Part shown: positions 53,949 to 61,984 of the stretch, in pieces | How the letters are laid out: each line of letters opens with the position of its first letter | Numbering within the stretch: the first letter of the stretch is position 1 | DNA from: Planctomycetota bacterium | Lineage (GTDB): Bacteria; Planctomycetota; UBA8108; UBA1146 | Length of the DNA: 64,000 nucleotides | Reading direction: 5' to 3' | Assembly (NCBI GenBank): GCA_016776905.1 | Contig: JADHSM010000006.1 | Coordinates: 102,084 to 166,083, forward strand | The notes under the pieces: model-generated | The model's database searches: none | The model's input: only the letters and a program-made list of their open reading frames with translations | What the model was told of the DNA's origin: nothing | Program-made: the position numbers and the translations under genes

Positions 53949-54794
53949 CTAAAAGCCTGAACCTTTGACGATATCGTGCTTCAGTAACCTTAACTCAGAT
54001 AGAAACCTAGTTCTCTTGTCCGCTGAGATTTGTCTTCTACCCGATCCATTTTCAAGCCAGTTTTGCCATTCATCGATTTCGAGAATGAATTGGGTTCTCG
54101 TTGTCGAACTGATGCCGTTTCTGACATCGTCGCGTACGGAGGCCATCCATTCACTCATCTCATTGATGTCCATTTGGAAAGTGGGTTCTTGGGTCGTTTG
54201 AGTCTCGATGGTCGTGGCCTCTTGAATTCTTAGGGCTAAGTCATGAGTGTCGGAATGGGGAAAGCGCTTCACTAAATCTTTTGGACCACCGGTATCGAGC
54301 CACCGTTGAAAGATGGTGGGATCAATTTTAGAAGGTGAAAATCTATGCAGCAGCAGCAGTTGGTACGTGAGGTCGTCTTCATCTTTAGAAGACGACTCTT
54401 GGACGACGAGATTCTTGATGTCGACCAAAGGAAGCTGAACCCTAGATCCAGATTTTAATTCAGCCACGATTTGACCAGAATCGAAATGGAAATTCGTAGC
54501 CTCCATCGTGGTTTCTTTTGAGGTGGATATCAGATATTCGCCCTGAACCGGTTCTTGTGATTCAGGTATCCATTGTGAGACGTTGGCGAGGGTTGATCGG
54601 GATAAATCTTCGATGCTCTTCTGGGGAGAAAGCTCTTTGGTTTGAGGCTTTCTGGATGTGGGGTTTTCTTGGGTAGAGCCTTCTGACGAGATTTCCGGGA
54701 CCTCCTCATAAACCATCTCAGGAGGACGATTTTTAAGGGCTTGGAAAAGAAATCCACTGGTCAATATGCAGCTAAACAGAAACATGCGTGTCAT
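53949..54794 (-). CDS. Exported or membrane-anchored protein of unknown function
   Basis: 281 residues from the ATG at 54794, with AAAGGAG six bases upstream on its strand, overlapping the stop of the glycosidase gene (ATGA). A short hydrophobic start (MTRMFLFSCILTSGFLFQAL) is a signal or anchor. A long Ser/Thr/Glu/Pro-rich linker follows. The folded part includes FDSGQIVAELKSGSRVQLPLVDIKNLVV, a small beta motif, then helices. No family is recognised. Its position makes it a likely partner of the GH113-like enzyme. Confidence 0.72.
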   Translation of the reverse strand: MTRMFLFSCILTSGFLFQALKNRPPEMVYEEVPEISSEGSTQENPTSRKPQTKELSPQKSIEDLSRSTLANVSQWIPESQEPVQGEYLISTSKETTMEATNFHFDSGQIVAELKSGSRVQLPLVDIKNLVVQESSSKDEDDLTYQLLLLHRFSPSKIDPTIFQRWLDTGGPKDLVKRFPHSDTHDLALRIQEATTIETQTTQEPTFQMDINEMSEWMASVRDDVRNGISSTTRTQFILEIDEWQNWLENGSGRRQISADKRTRFLSELRLLKHDIVKGSGF

Positions 54795-55984
54795 AAGGAT
54801 CTCCTTTCATTTAAGTACTCAATGAGTGCTTCCCGGCTCTTTCCTTGCTGTGGAGTGTAACCGTTTAAGTCTCGATGTTCATGCTGATGAATGGCATAGA
54901 AAAAAATTCCTTTAGAAAAATCTGCATCTCCGAAGACGTCTAAGAATGCTCTGTATCCCTCGACCTGCAGCTCTGGTTGGTATCGCGAATTCGGTGTGCC
55001 TGGATTCCAGGGTTGCTGCAATGCCAGAGAATGGTCCGGGTACCCGACTTCCGAGAAAAATATCGCCGTTTGGTTTTCTCGACTCCACAACTTGAGCGCT
55101 GACAGGTGGGGCAGAAGCATCGATCGTAAGTATGCTGAAGATACGTGTGCTGAAGATACGTGTGCTGAATTTATATGTGCTGAATTTATATGTGCTGAAT
55201 TTATATGTGCTGAAGCATTGAAACTCTCTGATTCAGATCCGATTCTTTCGAGTGGGAAGTAACCATTGATACCCAGAATGTCCAGATCGTTATGGAATGA
55301 CACGCTATTCCAGTCATCCCAATTTGCCGAATATGAAACACCGCCTCGGTAAACCGATCGGACATTCTCAATGAGAGAACTCCAGTATTTTTCGAGATTT
55401 TGAAGTGAACTTAATTCACTGCCGACAAAAAGCATATCAACGTCTTCATTTGCACAGAATGTCGCTATGGAGATCATCCACTTCGAATATGAGGCCCACC
55501 ACTTATCGAGATAAAGAGGACTATATTCACCACGCCAATGCTGACTTGTTTCATTTTGAATGAGAAGAACTGGGTGAAGTGAAACCTGTAAACCTTTGTT
55601 TTTGCACTGGCGTATCGATTGGGCCAGTCGTGAAAAACTAGGAGTCCTGCGGTCGAATACCGGAAATGAATGTGCGGAATGATCTACTGTGAATGTCATG
55701 TACTGAATCTGAATCCAGGTGAATCCCATATTGCTCGCCAACTCTAGGTCATCCTGGAAAACGTCGGGAGAGTCTTCTTGATTGAGTATTAAAGTGATCC
55801 CTGTGAGAGAGTCAGGCGGGCTGAGCTTGCGTGCGGAGTCTCTTGACCGCTGATCTGCTGAAAGTGACAGGTTCACCTGAGGCCCATTATTCAAAGGTAG
55901 TCCTGAGTCCCTCCCAAGAGAGAGGGTGGCGGCGACGATCAGGAATACGGGCCAGGGTTGAGATTTGGGGATCAAAGTGCTCAT
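54791..55984 (-). CDS. Secreted GH113-like glycoside hydrolase with an internal peptide repeat
   Basis: 397 residues from the ATG at 55984. A hydrophobic signal (WPVFLIVAATLSLG) starts it. The body is a TIM-barrel like GH113 (endo-beta-mannanase family): GITLILNQEDS, FTWIQIQYM, LQVSLHPVLL, LFVGSELSSL (acid/base Glu candidate, about 190), LDILGINGYFPL, and FFSEVGYPDHS (nucleophile Glu candidate, about 312). After the strand LDILGINGYF, a loop carries repeated S-A-H-(I/V)-(N/S)-S units (about 258-286), encoded by the 15-bp repeats. Ordinary GH113 enzymes have no such array as far as I know. It probably acts on a mannan-type polysaccharide; the substrate is not proven. Confidence 0.8.
   Translation of the reverse strand: MSTLIPKSQPWPVFLIVAATLSLGRDSGLPLNNGPQVNLSLSADQRSRDSARKLSPPDSLTGITLILNQEDSPDVFQDDLELASNMGFTWIQIQYMTFTVDHSAHSFPVFDRRTPSFSRLAQSIRQCKNKGLQVSLHPVLLIQNETSQHWRGEYSPLYLDKWWASYSKWMISIATFCANEDVDMLFVGSELSSLQNLEKYWSSLIENVRSVYRGGVSYSANWDDWNSVSFHNDLDILGINGYFPLERIGSESESFNASAHINSAHINSAHINSAHVSSAHVSSAYLRSMLLPHLSALKLWSRENQTAIFFSEVGYPDHSLALQQPWNPGTPNSRYQPELQVEGYRAFLDVFGDADFSKGIFFYAIHQHEHRDLNGYTPQQGKSREALIEYLNERRSL
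55131..55220. repeat. 15-bp coding tandem repeats, six units
   Basis: On the plus strand the units are TATGCTGAAGATACG, TGTGCTGAAGATACG, then TGTGCTGAATTTATA three times, and TGTGCTGAAGCATTG. Three central copies are identical, so the array expanded recently. Each is five codons of the glycosidase gene, so slippage would leave the frame intact. Confidence 0.92.
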
Positions 55985-56128
55985 CTCAGGACTTTGGGGT
56001 CCTTCCAGTGAGTGTGTTATGGACAAGAACGATTTTGCCCACGAGAATCACAAATGTAACCCGTAAGTTGTAGTGTTCCTTCGGAGCGTTCGCCTAATTT
56101 TGACTCCATTCGAAAGAAAGCCTGAAAC

Positions 56129-57832
56129 ATGAAGCTGAATACCCCTCTCTTTGCTGTACTAGCCTTCATTCTCATGATTGTTTCTGCCTCTTCTTCTCCG
56201 CTGATGTCAGAAATCGCGGATTTGGATTCCTTGATCCGCAAGTATGACAGTGAGAGAGACCTCAAATCTTTTGAACGCTTTGCTACTCTTCAAGAAATTG
56301 CGGAAGAAGGGTCTCGTGACTCTTCCGAATTTTTGGGCAAAGTCATCCGTGACCCCAAAGAAGAGGTGTCATTAAAAGAAGCCGCGATACGAATGATTTC
56401 TCTTCATGACAACGGTATTGGTTTGAAAGCGGTCGTCGAAAAAGGATTGGTGCAACTTCCTGAAAAGTCTCATTGGGTGATTCGGGAATGTTGGGATAGA
56501 GATCTGAACGATGAAGAAGTGGAATACCTTGTCGAGACGGGATTGGGCTTGGTGAGTCGACTGCCGATAGCTTCTCAGGGGATAGTGCTCTCTATCGGTC
56601 GAAAAGTTGAAGATCCTGAAATGGGTAAAGTGCTGCTCAAGCTGCTCGGTAACAGGAAGATTCCCGCTCAGCACCAGGTCTTCATCGTGGAGATGGTGCG
56701 CAGAAATCGCGTGGAAGGAGCCACTAAAAAGCTAGGTAAAATGTTTCGCATAGATGAGCCAGATCTGCAAAAAGAGATATTGTTAGCTCTCAGAGATCTG
56801 GAAGCGTCTGATCAGAGTAAGACCTTCCATAGAGCGTTAAAGAGTCCTCATTGGCCTGTCAGAGCGGTCGCCGCAGACATTTTTGGTGCCACTCGTGATC
56901 AAGAGATTGTGAAGACTCTCATACCATTACTCGACGACCCATTTCTAGAAGTTCAATTGGCTGCGACGCATGCTTTGCGACAGATCGGTGGGCACGATGT
57001 TGTTGAAGCCTTTATCGAACGGCTTCCAAAGATGAAAGGGCGGCTTCTCGACGATGTCGGGGATTCATTGCTCTGGTTGACGGGGGAAGATTTCGGAGCC
57101 AGCAATGTGTCTTGGAAGGCATGGTGGGAAAGCAAGGGTAAGGACGCGGAGATCAGAGGGATCGATAGAGATGAATACGACGCTATCCGCGAGAAGTCTC
57201 GTAACAACACGACAGGAACTTATTACGGCTTGAGAGTCATCAGTAAGTTCGTCACCTTTATTGTCGACATATCTGGAAGTATGGAAGAGCCCTACGAGGT
57301 GGGCTCTATCAAATTGCCGGGAGGTCGTAAGGGTAAAAAGGGAACGGGTGTTGCCGAGAAAGAGAATCCCAGCGGAAGTAAGACAAAGGAAGTTCTGCCC
57401 AAAATAGAAGTCGCTCGTAGAGAACTGGTGCGAGTTCTCGATGGGATTCCTGACGGAACTCAATTCAATATTATTCCATTCGAGAGTTCCTTTACGCCGT
57501 GGAGACCTGCATTGGTTCAAATGGACGACCAAGTTCGTTCCATGTCGATTGAATTTGTACAGCAACTGAAACCTCGAGGAATGACAAACGTTTTTGATAC
57601 TTTGGTCTCAGCTTTGGAAGACCCGGAGGTCAATACGATTTATTTCCTCAGTGATGGATCTCCAACGATGGGGAAAATCACTGAACCTCAAGGTATATTG
57701 AGTGAGATCAAAGCCCTCAATGCCGATCGTAAAGTCAAGATCCATACGATCGGCTTTCATTTGGATCCCGGGGCCGCTCAATTGATGAGGCGACTCGCAG
57801 AAGAAAACCATGGAGACTTCGTCGAGAGATAA
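56129..57832 (+). CDS. Secreted HEAT-repeat plus von Willebrand A domain protein, paralogue 2
   Basis: 567 residues. A signal peptide (LFAVLAFILMIVSASSSPL) precedes HEAT-like repeats (about 25-310), including HWPVRAVAADIFGATRDQEIVKTLI and LEVQLAATHALRQIGGHDVVEAFI. Then comes LLWLTGEDF with W-K-A-W-W, matching LWELTGQDF and W-Y-S-W-W in the 6191 gene, and a VWA domain with MIDAS DISGSM (about 379) and LSDGSPT. A Lys/Gly-rich loop (GGRKGKKGTG) interrupts the VWA after the first strand; the paralogue has a Gly/Ser-rich loop at the same point. It is a likely periplasmic or surface metal-dependent binding protein. The partner is unknown. Confidence 0.88.
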   Translation: MKLNTPLFAVLAFILMIVSASSSPLMSEIADLDSLIRKYDSERDLKSFERFATLQEIAEEGSRDSSEFLGKVIRDPKEEVSLKEAAIRMISLHDNGIGLKAVVEKGLVQLPEKSHWVIRECWDRDLNDEEVEYLVETGLGLVSRLPIASQGIVLSIGRKVEDPEMGKVLLKLLGNRKIPAQHQVFIVEMVRRNRVEGATKKLGKMFRIDEPDLQKEILLALRDLEASDQSKTFHRALKSPHWPVRAVAADIFGATRDQEIVKTLIPLLDDPFLEVQLAATHALRQIGGHDVVEAFIERLPKMKGRLLDDVGDSLLWLTGEDFGASNVSWKAWWESKGKDAEIRGIDRDEYDAIREKSRNNTTGTYYGLRVISKFVTFIVDISGSMEEPYEVGSIKLPGGRKGKKGTGVAEKENPSGSKTKEVLPKIEVARRELVRVLDGIPDGTQFNIIPFESSFTPWRPALVQMDDQVRSMSIEFVQQLKPRGMTNVFDTLVSALEDPEVNTIYFLSDGSPTMGKITEPQGILSEIKALNADRKVKIHTIGFHLDPGAAQLMRRLAEENHGDFVER

Positions 57833-57850
57833 GACGTTTTCTGTGAATAT

Positions 57851-57894
57851 AAAAAAGAAACCAGACGTCTTTGCAGACGTCTGGTTTCTTTTTT
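57851..57894. terminator. Bidirectional intrinsic terminator
   Basis: A perfect 20-base stem (A6, then GAAACCAGACGTCT, with its complement and T6) around loop TTGC. A- and T-runs flank both sides, so it works for the VWA gene (ends 57832) and the convergent zinc-ribbon gene (ends 57911). Confidence 0.95.
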
Positions 57895-57910
57895 TGAAAG
57901 TTCGTCGGGC

Positions 57911-58360
57911 CTAGAAGTAGACTTCGCACCGACTTTTCTCAAAGCGAGCGGAGAAGATGAGCGTCACAAGGAAAAGAACAACCGAGCCTCCAAGGAGGCC
58001 GTAGTTCATTCCGGTATCAAGCGAACCAGAACTGAGCTTGTAAAGATAATAAATCGTCACCAAAAGGAACAAGCCTGCAGGAATAGAAGCGGTCAAGAAT
58101 GCTTTAGATTCTGCAGCCTTCGCCATGATGAGTCTTTGAACCTCTGCGGATTCCGGAACGGTGCCTGTGTGACCACAAGCGGGGCAGTTCAAACTGGAAG
58201 AAGAACTTTTCGGAACGTAGAGGAAATCCGAATAGCACTCACTGCACACGACGTCAATTCCGCCGGCTGTAGATGCCGTCTTTACAGATTTGCTCGCCAG
58301 TGGTGTTTTCTTCTTCTTTGCTCCGCCTCTTTTTGAGGCAGGCTTACTTCTTTTGGCCAT
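57911..58360 (-). CDS. Zinc-ribbon protein with two membrane segments
   Basis: 149 residues. The N-terminal ~35 residues are Lys/Arg/Ala/Ser-rich (MAKRSKPASKRGGAKKKK). A zinc ribbon follows: CSECYSDF and CPACGHTG, two C-x-x-C pairs. Two membrane helices end the protein (IPAGLFLLVTIYYLYKL and YGLLGGSVVLFLVTLIFSA). It is a small inner-membrane protein of unknown role. Start is the ATG at 58360 with AGAGGAG upstream. Confidence 0.82.
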   Translation of the reverse strand: MAKRSKPASKRGGAKKKKTPLASKSVKTASTAGGIDVVCSECYSDFLYVPKSSSSSLNCPACGHTGTVPESAEVQRLIMAKAAESKAFLTASIPAGLFLLVTIYYLYKLSSGSLDTGMNYGLLGGSVVLFLVTLIFSARFEKSRCEVYF

Positions 58361-58538
58361 GTTGGTTCTCCTCTGGTTGGTCTTCCATCAAGGGAGCATC
58401 GTATCTGATCACCGTAAAGCGTCAAGAAGCCCTGAGGGCAGACTTATGGATTTCAACGATCTGTGACCGGTGACCTCATGCGTGCGGATTTTAGTGCTGA
58501 AGCCGGGGCGAATGGACTGCGAGATTCGTCTGTCGGAA

Positions 58539-59684
58539 TTACCCGGACAGCGGCTCCTGCCATGTCGTATCAGGCCTTACTGGCGGAAGAGAGCCCTCTG
58601 GAGACGCATCTGGATCAGGAGGAAGCGGATCGGCTCCCCTTCTTCGAAATTCTTTTTGGCGTGTCTCTTTCGAGGGCTGCGAACCTCTTCTCGGGGGGCG
58701 TTGAGGGCGTAATCCTTCTCGTGGAGACGATTTTGAGTCAGGCCCCAGTGAATCGGGAGCATCTATGTGCCGTCTTCGAGACGGACCGTTCGGCGGACCT
58801 TTTGGCGGAGTGCCCCTTCGAGGACCGTCGAGCTGGTTTGGTTTTCTGAGTTCCGGCGGCAGTCTCCTGCCAGATCTTCCTCTGAAGTCTCGTCCTGGGG
58901 GTCTGTGGAAAACTCTTGAGAACATATGCATGAAGAGGTGCTTGTCCGCATCTGAAAGAGACTTCAGCCCTTCTTCCAATTTTCGGATCTGCGGATTATC
59001 CGAATGCTGGGTGAAAAAGGGCCCCCATTCGTGGGGCGGCAACTTTCGCATCGCCTCAATAAGATCTTTTTGAAGCTCGGTAAATGATTGCACCAGATCC
59101 AGCACTTTTTCAGAACCAGAACCGCCTTCCGGCAAGGAAAGCTTCCCAATTCTTTTCAGTAATTCCCAATTGAGAATGGGAGTGGGTAATGCCTCTAACT
59201 TGTTACGTTGAGCGGGAGTCATTTCATCGAGGAGTACTTCTCTTTGCTGCTTCACGATATCCAGCAAGAATATACGACGGCTTCTTCGATCGAGACTGCG
59301 ATACCGGTCTTGCGTGGCTTCGTTTTGTGTCAGTAGCCATAAGTGGTGTCGAATGGCTTGCAGCCTCTTTGATTCCCTGCTGTGGGTATCTTCAGATTTA
59401 TATTTATTCAAAGCCTCTGGAAGTTTGAGAATCTGATCCGGTGTCATGCGTCGTAACTCATTGATCACCTTAAGTCGACGACTTGGACTGAGGGATTGAA
59501 GCTGTTGGAAAGCCTTTTTAATTCGAAGCTGCTTTTCAGGTTCCATCGAATCCCAGTGGCGCATCGCTGTGACGAGGTCCTCTGTCTTCGTTGATGTGTC
59601 AGATTGGCCCAGCAGTGTTGAAGAGACTGCGGCTAGCAACAAAATCAGAGTCACCGTCACAAAGGGGCGCTGTAGCGTTCTCAT
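58539..59684 (-). CDS. Secreted protein in an ECF sigma operon, Pro/Arg-rich C-terminus
   Basis: 381 residues from the ATG at 59684, overlapping the anti-sigma stop (ATGA). A signal peptide (TVTLILLLAAVSSTLLGQ) is present. The first ~280 residues are helical with repeated phrases such as LSPSRRLKVINELRRMTPDQ and MTPAQRNKLEALPTP, resembling DUF3106-type and CpxP/Spy-like helices by pattern. The C-terminal ~110 residues are rich in Pro, Arg and Gly (GPRRGTPPKGPPNGPSRRR) and probably disordered. It may be the envelope-stress sensor or effector of the sigma factor, by analogy with CpxP or periplasmic sensors. This function is inferred from context. Confidence 0.78.
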   Translation of the reverse strand: MRTLQRPFVTVTLILLLAAVSSTLLGQSDTSTKTEDLVTAMRHWDSMEPEKQLRIKKAFQQLQSLSPSRRLKVINELRRMTPDQILKLPEALNKYKSEDTHSRESKRLQAIRHHLWLLTQNEATQDRYRSLDRRSRRIFLLDIVKQQREVLLDEMTPAQRNKLEALPTPILNWELLKRIGKLSLPEGGSGSEKVLDLVQSFTELQKDLIEAMRKLPPHEWGPFFTQHSDNPQIRKLEEGLKSLSDADKHLFMHMFSRVFHRPPGRDFRGRSGRRLPPELRKPNQLDGPRRGTPPKGPPNGPSRRRHIDAPDSLGPDSKSSPREGLRPQRPPRRGSQPSKETRQKEFRRRGADPLPPDPDASPEGSLPPVRPDTTWQEPLSG

Positions 59685-60112
59685 CGTTGTTCCTCCGTAG
59701 TGGCGATAAGGAAAGCAAAGGGAACTTCAGACAGATCTTCGAAGGTGAGAATCGCGGCTGCTAAATCGAGATGATTCAACTGTGAAAGTTGAGCGGGGTC
59801 CATTTCAGAGAGTGGATCAAGAATGTCCAGTAATTGAAGGATTTCAGTAGTGGGTTCCGTCGGAGACGAGTTGGAATCTGTTCGAGGAACAAAGTTGATG
59901 GCCAATACCACAAAAAGGATCAGGGAAGCCGCCATCAAACTTCGAGGCATGCTCCAAAAATTCGGGGCGGGCGATGATCGATTCAACTTGAGCATCAAGG
60001 AGTTAAAGAACAGATTTTTATCAACAGGGGTTGTCTGTCTCTGTTCATGTTTGCGTAAGAGATTGAGTTTCTCCTGGATGTCATGATCTTCGAAATCGTC
60101 GGGTTTCATCAT
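59681..60112 (-). CDS. Probable transmembrane anti-sigma factor
   Basis: 143 residues, starting at ATGATG that overlaps the sigma factor stop. About 60 N-terminal cytoplasmic residues (FEDHDIQEKLNLLRKHEQRQ) precede one membrane helix (MAASLILFVVLAINFV, about 66-82), then a short periplasmic part. There is no zinc (HxxxCxxC) motif, so it is not a ZAS-type anti-sigma. The topology and gene order (sigma, membrane protein, secreted protein) support the role. Confidence 0.75.
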   Translation of the reverse strand: MMKPDDFEDHDIQEKLNLLRKHEQRQTTPVDKNLFFNSLMLKLNRSSPAPNFWSMPRSLMAASLILFVVLAINFVPRTDSNSSPTEPTTEILQLLDILDPLSEMDPAQLSQLNHLDLAAAILTFEDLSEVPFAFLIATTEEQR

Positions 60113-60771
60113 GATTCATCTCCTTCGTCCATGGGGGGGGGTTCTTTATCGCTGAGTATTTTCGGGTTCGTGTTCATTGAATTTGTGCGCAAAATATTTG
60201 AGAGCTTCTTTCTGATGCGGAACAGGTACGACTTTGTTGCATTGCCAGATTTGCCGATATGTTGAGCGATCTTATCGAGAGGCCAATTTTCGAAGTAACT
60301 TAAGTAAATCGCTTCTCTTTCCAACTCTGGCAAGCTGTCGACAGCGAGCTGAAGAAAGACCAATTGTTCTTCGAGAAGCATGGAGTCTTCAGGGCAAGAA
60401 AAACGAGGCGTTCCGCCGAGCCATACATTCGGATCTTCATGTTGATCTTGATCAGATCGTAACGTCGAACTGGGAGTCCAGTTCTTGCGCTTACGAGTTC
60501 GAAGTTCGTTCAAAGCTATATTTCTAGTGATGGTCATTAGCCAACCTCTAAATGAGATCTTTTTCGCAAAACGGTCTCTGCTGGACCATACTCTCATGAA
60601 TACTTGCTGAGAAATGTCGTCTGCGCTGGCGGGGTCTGGAATAAACCGCTTTGCCTGCCGTTGGACAAGATCGACGTTTCTTTTGACAAGGTGTTCATAG
60701 GCAGAATCGTCCCCGTTCTGAAAGCGGCGCATGAGCTCTTCGTCGCTTTCTGGTTCCGCTGAGTCCACCAA
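60109..60771 (-). CDS. ECF-type RNA polymerase sigma factor
   Basis: 220 residues. Region 2 contains SADDISQQVFMRVWSSRDRF and SFRGWLMTITRNIALNELR. Region 4 contains LPELEREAIYLSYFENWPLDKIAQ and GNATKSYLFRIRKKL (helix-turn-helix). A longer than usual linker of about 30 residues joins them. It directs RNA polymerase to promoters of its regulon. The start is TTG 60771 or GTG 60768, with AGGAGAGG upstream. It heads a three-gene operon with ATGA overlaps. Confidence 0.95.
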   Translation of the reverse strand: MVDSAEPESDEELMRRFQNGDDSAYEHLVKRNVDLVQRQAKRFIPDPASADDISQQVFMRVWSSRDRFAKKISFRGWLMTITRNIALNELRTRKRKNWTPSSTLRSDQDQHEDPNVWLGGTPRFSCPEDSMLLEEQLVFLQLAVDSLPELEREAIYLSYFENWPLDKIAQHIGKSGNATKSYLFRIRKKLSNILRTNSMNTNPKILSDKEPPPMDEGDES

Positions 60772-60775
60772 TGCA

Positions 60776-60814
60776 CCTCTCCTAAGAGGAAAACCCCGGG
60801 AAGACTCCCGGGTT
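60776..60814 (-). promoter_or_regulatory. Structured leader of the sigma operon
   Basis: On the minus strand, AACCCGGGA and TCCCGGGGTT form a nearly perfect stem (60792-60814, one bulged C) followed by TTTTCCTCTT. Next, CCTCT (60785-60789) can pair with AGAGG (60776-60780), with the ribosome site partly in the loop. This could attenuate transcription or hide the ribosome site. Confidence 0.4.
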
Positions 60815-60889
60815 GTTCAATTTTGTAGTATTTTAAGAGCAAAGAGCAAATCGAAGCTGTTTGAAGCACTTTTCAGGAGGATATCTCCA

Positions 60890-61984
60890 TTGGATTCCGG
60901 ATTCGAGAACCCGGATTTAGGTTTTACTCCAGGATCTGATCCTGTTCCGGGAGTTCCTTACACTGATATCGAACCGAATGACGTCGTTATTGACGTTCGT
61001 AGTCCTTCCGAATACGAAGTCGACCATCTTCCAGAGGCGATCAACGTCCCTCTTCTCGATGACATGGAGAGATCTCGTGTGGGCATACTCTACCGCACTG
61101 AAGGTCCTTTATCCGCTTCAAACTGGGCCTTGTCCCAACTTCGATCGCGTTTTAAGTGGTTTCTGGAGCAACTGCTCTCTAAGACTCCACCTCAATCGCG
61201 ATTATTGATTTGCTGTGCTCGGGGAGGGGATCGCTCTCGGCATGTGGTTCAGTTCTTAATTGAGAATGGTAGGAGTTCGTATCAGGTCGTCGGGGGTTAT
61301 TGGGCCTACAGAGTTTGGGTGCGAAAAAAACTGGACGAGACGAATTACCCCAATCTTTGGGTGCTCGATGGTTTGACCGGTACAGGTAAAACTCGTCTGC
61401 TCCATGCGATTTCAAAAACTCGTCCAGGATCCGTCATCGATCTTGAGGCTTATGCGCAGCATCGCAGTTCTATTTTAGGCGACGTGGGCCTGAATCCATG
61501 CAGTCAAAAAAGTTTTGAATCGAGTTTGGCTCAGCATGGACATTGTTTCCCCAACGAAAATTGGTATCTGGTCGAAGCAGAAAGTCGAAAAGTAGGAAAT
61601 CGAGAGATCCCTACCTATTTCTGGGACCAGATGGTTCCTTCTCCACGTATTCAGCTGGAGTCTGATGTCGATACGCGAGCTCGTATTCTCGTGGAAGAAT
61701 ATCGAACACCAGAAGGCTGGGAGCCTTTGATAAAAAAACTGGACGATTTCGCAAGGTTTAGCGATTTATCGAAAGAGAACATCGCTGATTTGGTGAAAGA
61801 TCTTCGGAATGATCAACCTGTATCGGTCGTGAAGTATCTCTTGGAGCATCACTATGATTCTCGATATCAACACCATATGAAAATCGACAGCGTGAAGTTG
61901 AAGTTGATCGTCCAGGAGCCGGAAGACTTAGCCGAGCAGGTGATACAGTTTCTGGATTCCCCGTCGAAAGCTCACACCCTTTAA
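60890..61984 (+). CDS. mnmH: tRNA 2-selenouridine/geranyl-2-thiouridine synthase
   Basis: 364 residues from TTG at 60890, with CAGGAGG nine bases upstream; longer in-frame starts overlap the sigma gene on the other strand. The N-terminal rhodanese domain has DVRSPSEYEVDHLPEAINVP and the catalytic LICCARGGDRS (Cys near 108). The C-terminal part has a P-loop (LDGLTGTGKTRLL, about 160) and SVIDLEAYAQHRSS, both typical of MnmH/SelU. The enzyme converts 2-thiouridine at the wobble base to the geranyl or seleno form. The family usually has C-x-R-G-G-x-R-S, matched here. No selD or selA gene is in the window, so selenium use is not shown. Confidence 0.9.
   Translation: MDSGFENPDLGFTPGSDPVPGVPYTDIEPNDVVIDVRSPSEYEVDHLPEAINVPLLDDMERSRVGILYRTEGPLSASNWALSQLRSRFKWFLEQLLSKTPPQSRLLICCARGGDRSRHVVQFLIENGRSSYQVVGGYWAYRVWVRKKLDETNYPNLWVLDGLTGTGKTRLLHAISKTRPGSVIDLEAYAQHRSSILGDVGLNPCSQKSFESSLAQHGHCFPNENWYLVEAESRKVGNREIPTYFWDQMVPSPRIQLESDVDTRARILVEEYRTPEGWEPLIKKLDDFARFSDLSKENIADLVKDLRNDQPVSVVKYLLEHHYDSRYQHHMKIDSVKLKLIVQEPEDLAEQVIQFLDSPSKAHTL

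Noticed and set aside
55131..55220. Possible CRISPR-like array
   Set aside because: The units are contiguous 15-mers without spacers and lie in a coding frame.
58463..58849. Open frame of 128 codons on the plus strand
   Set aside because: It lies opposite the Pro/Arg-rich C-terminus of the secreted protein at 58539-59684, whose repetitive GC-rich codons keep the antisense frame open. It has no ribosome site or recognisable domain.
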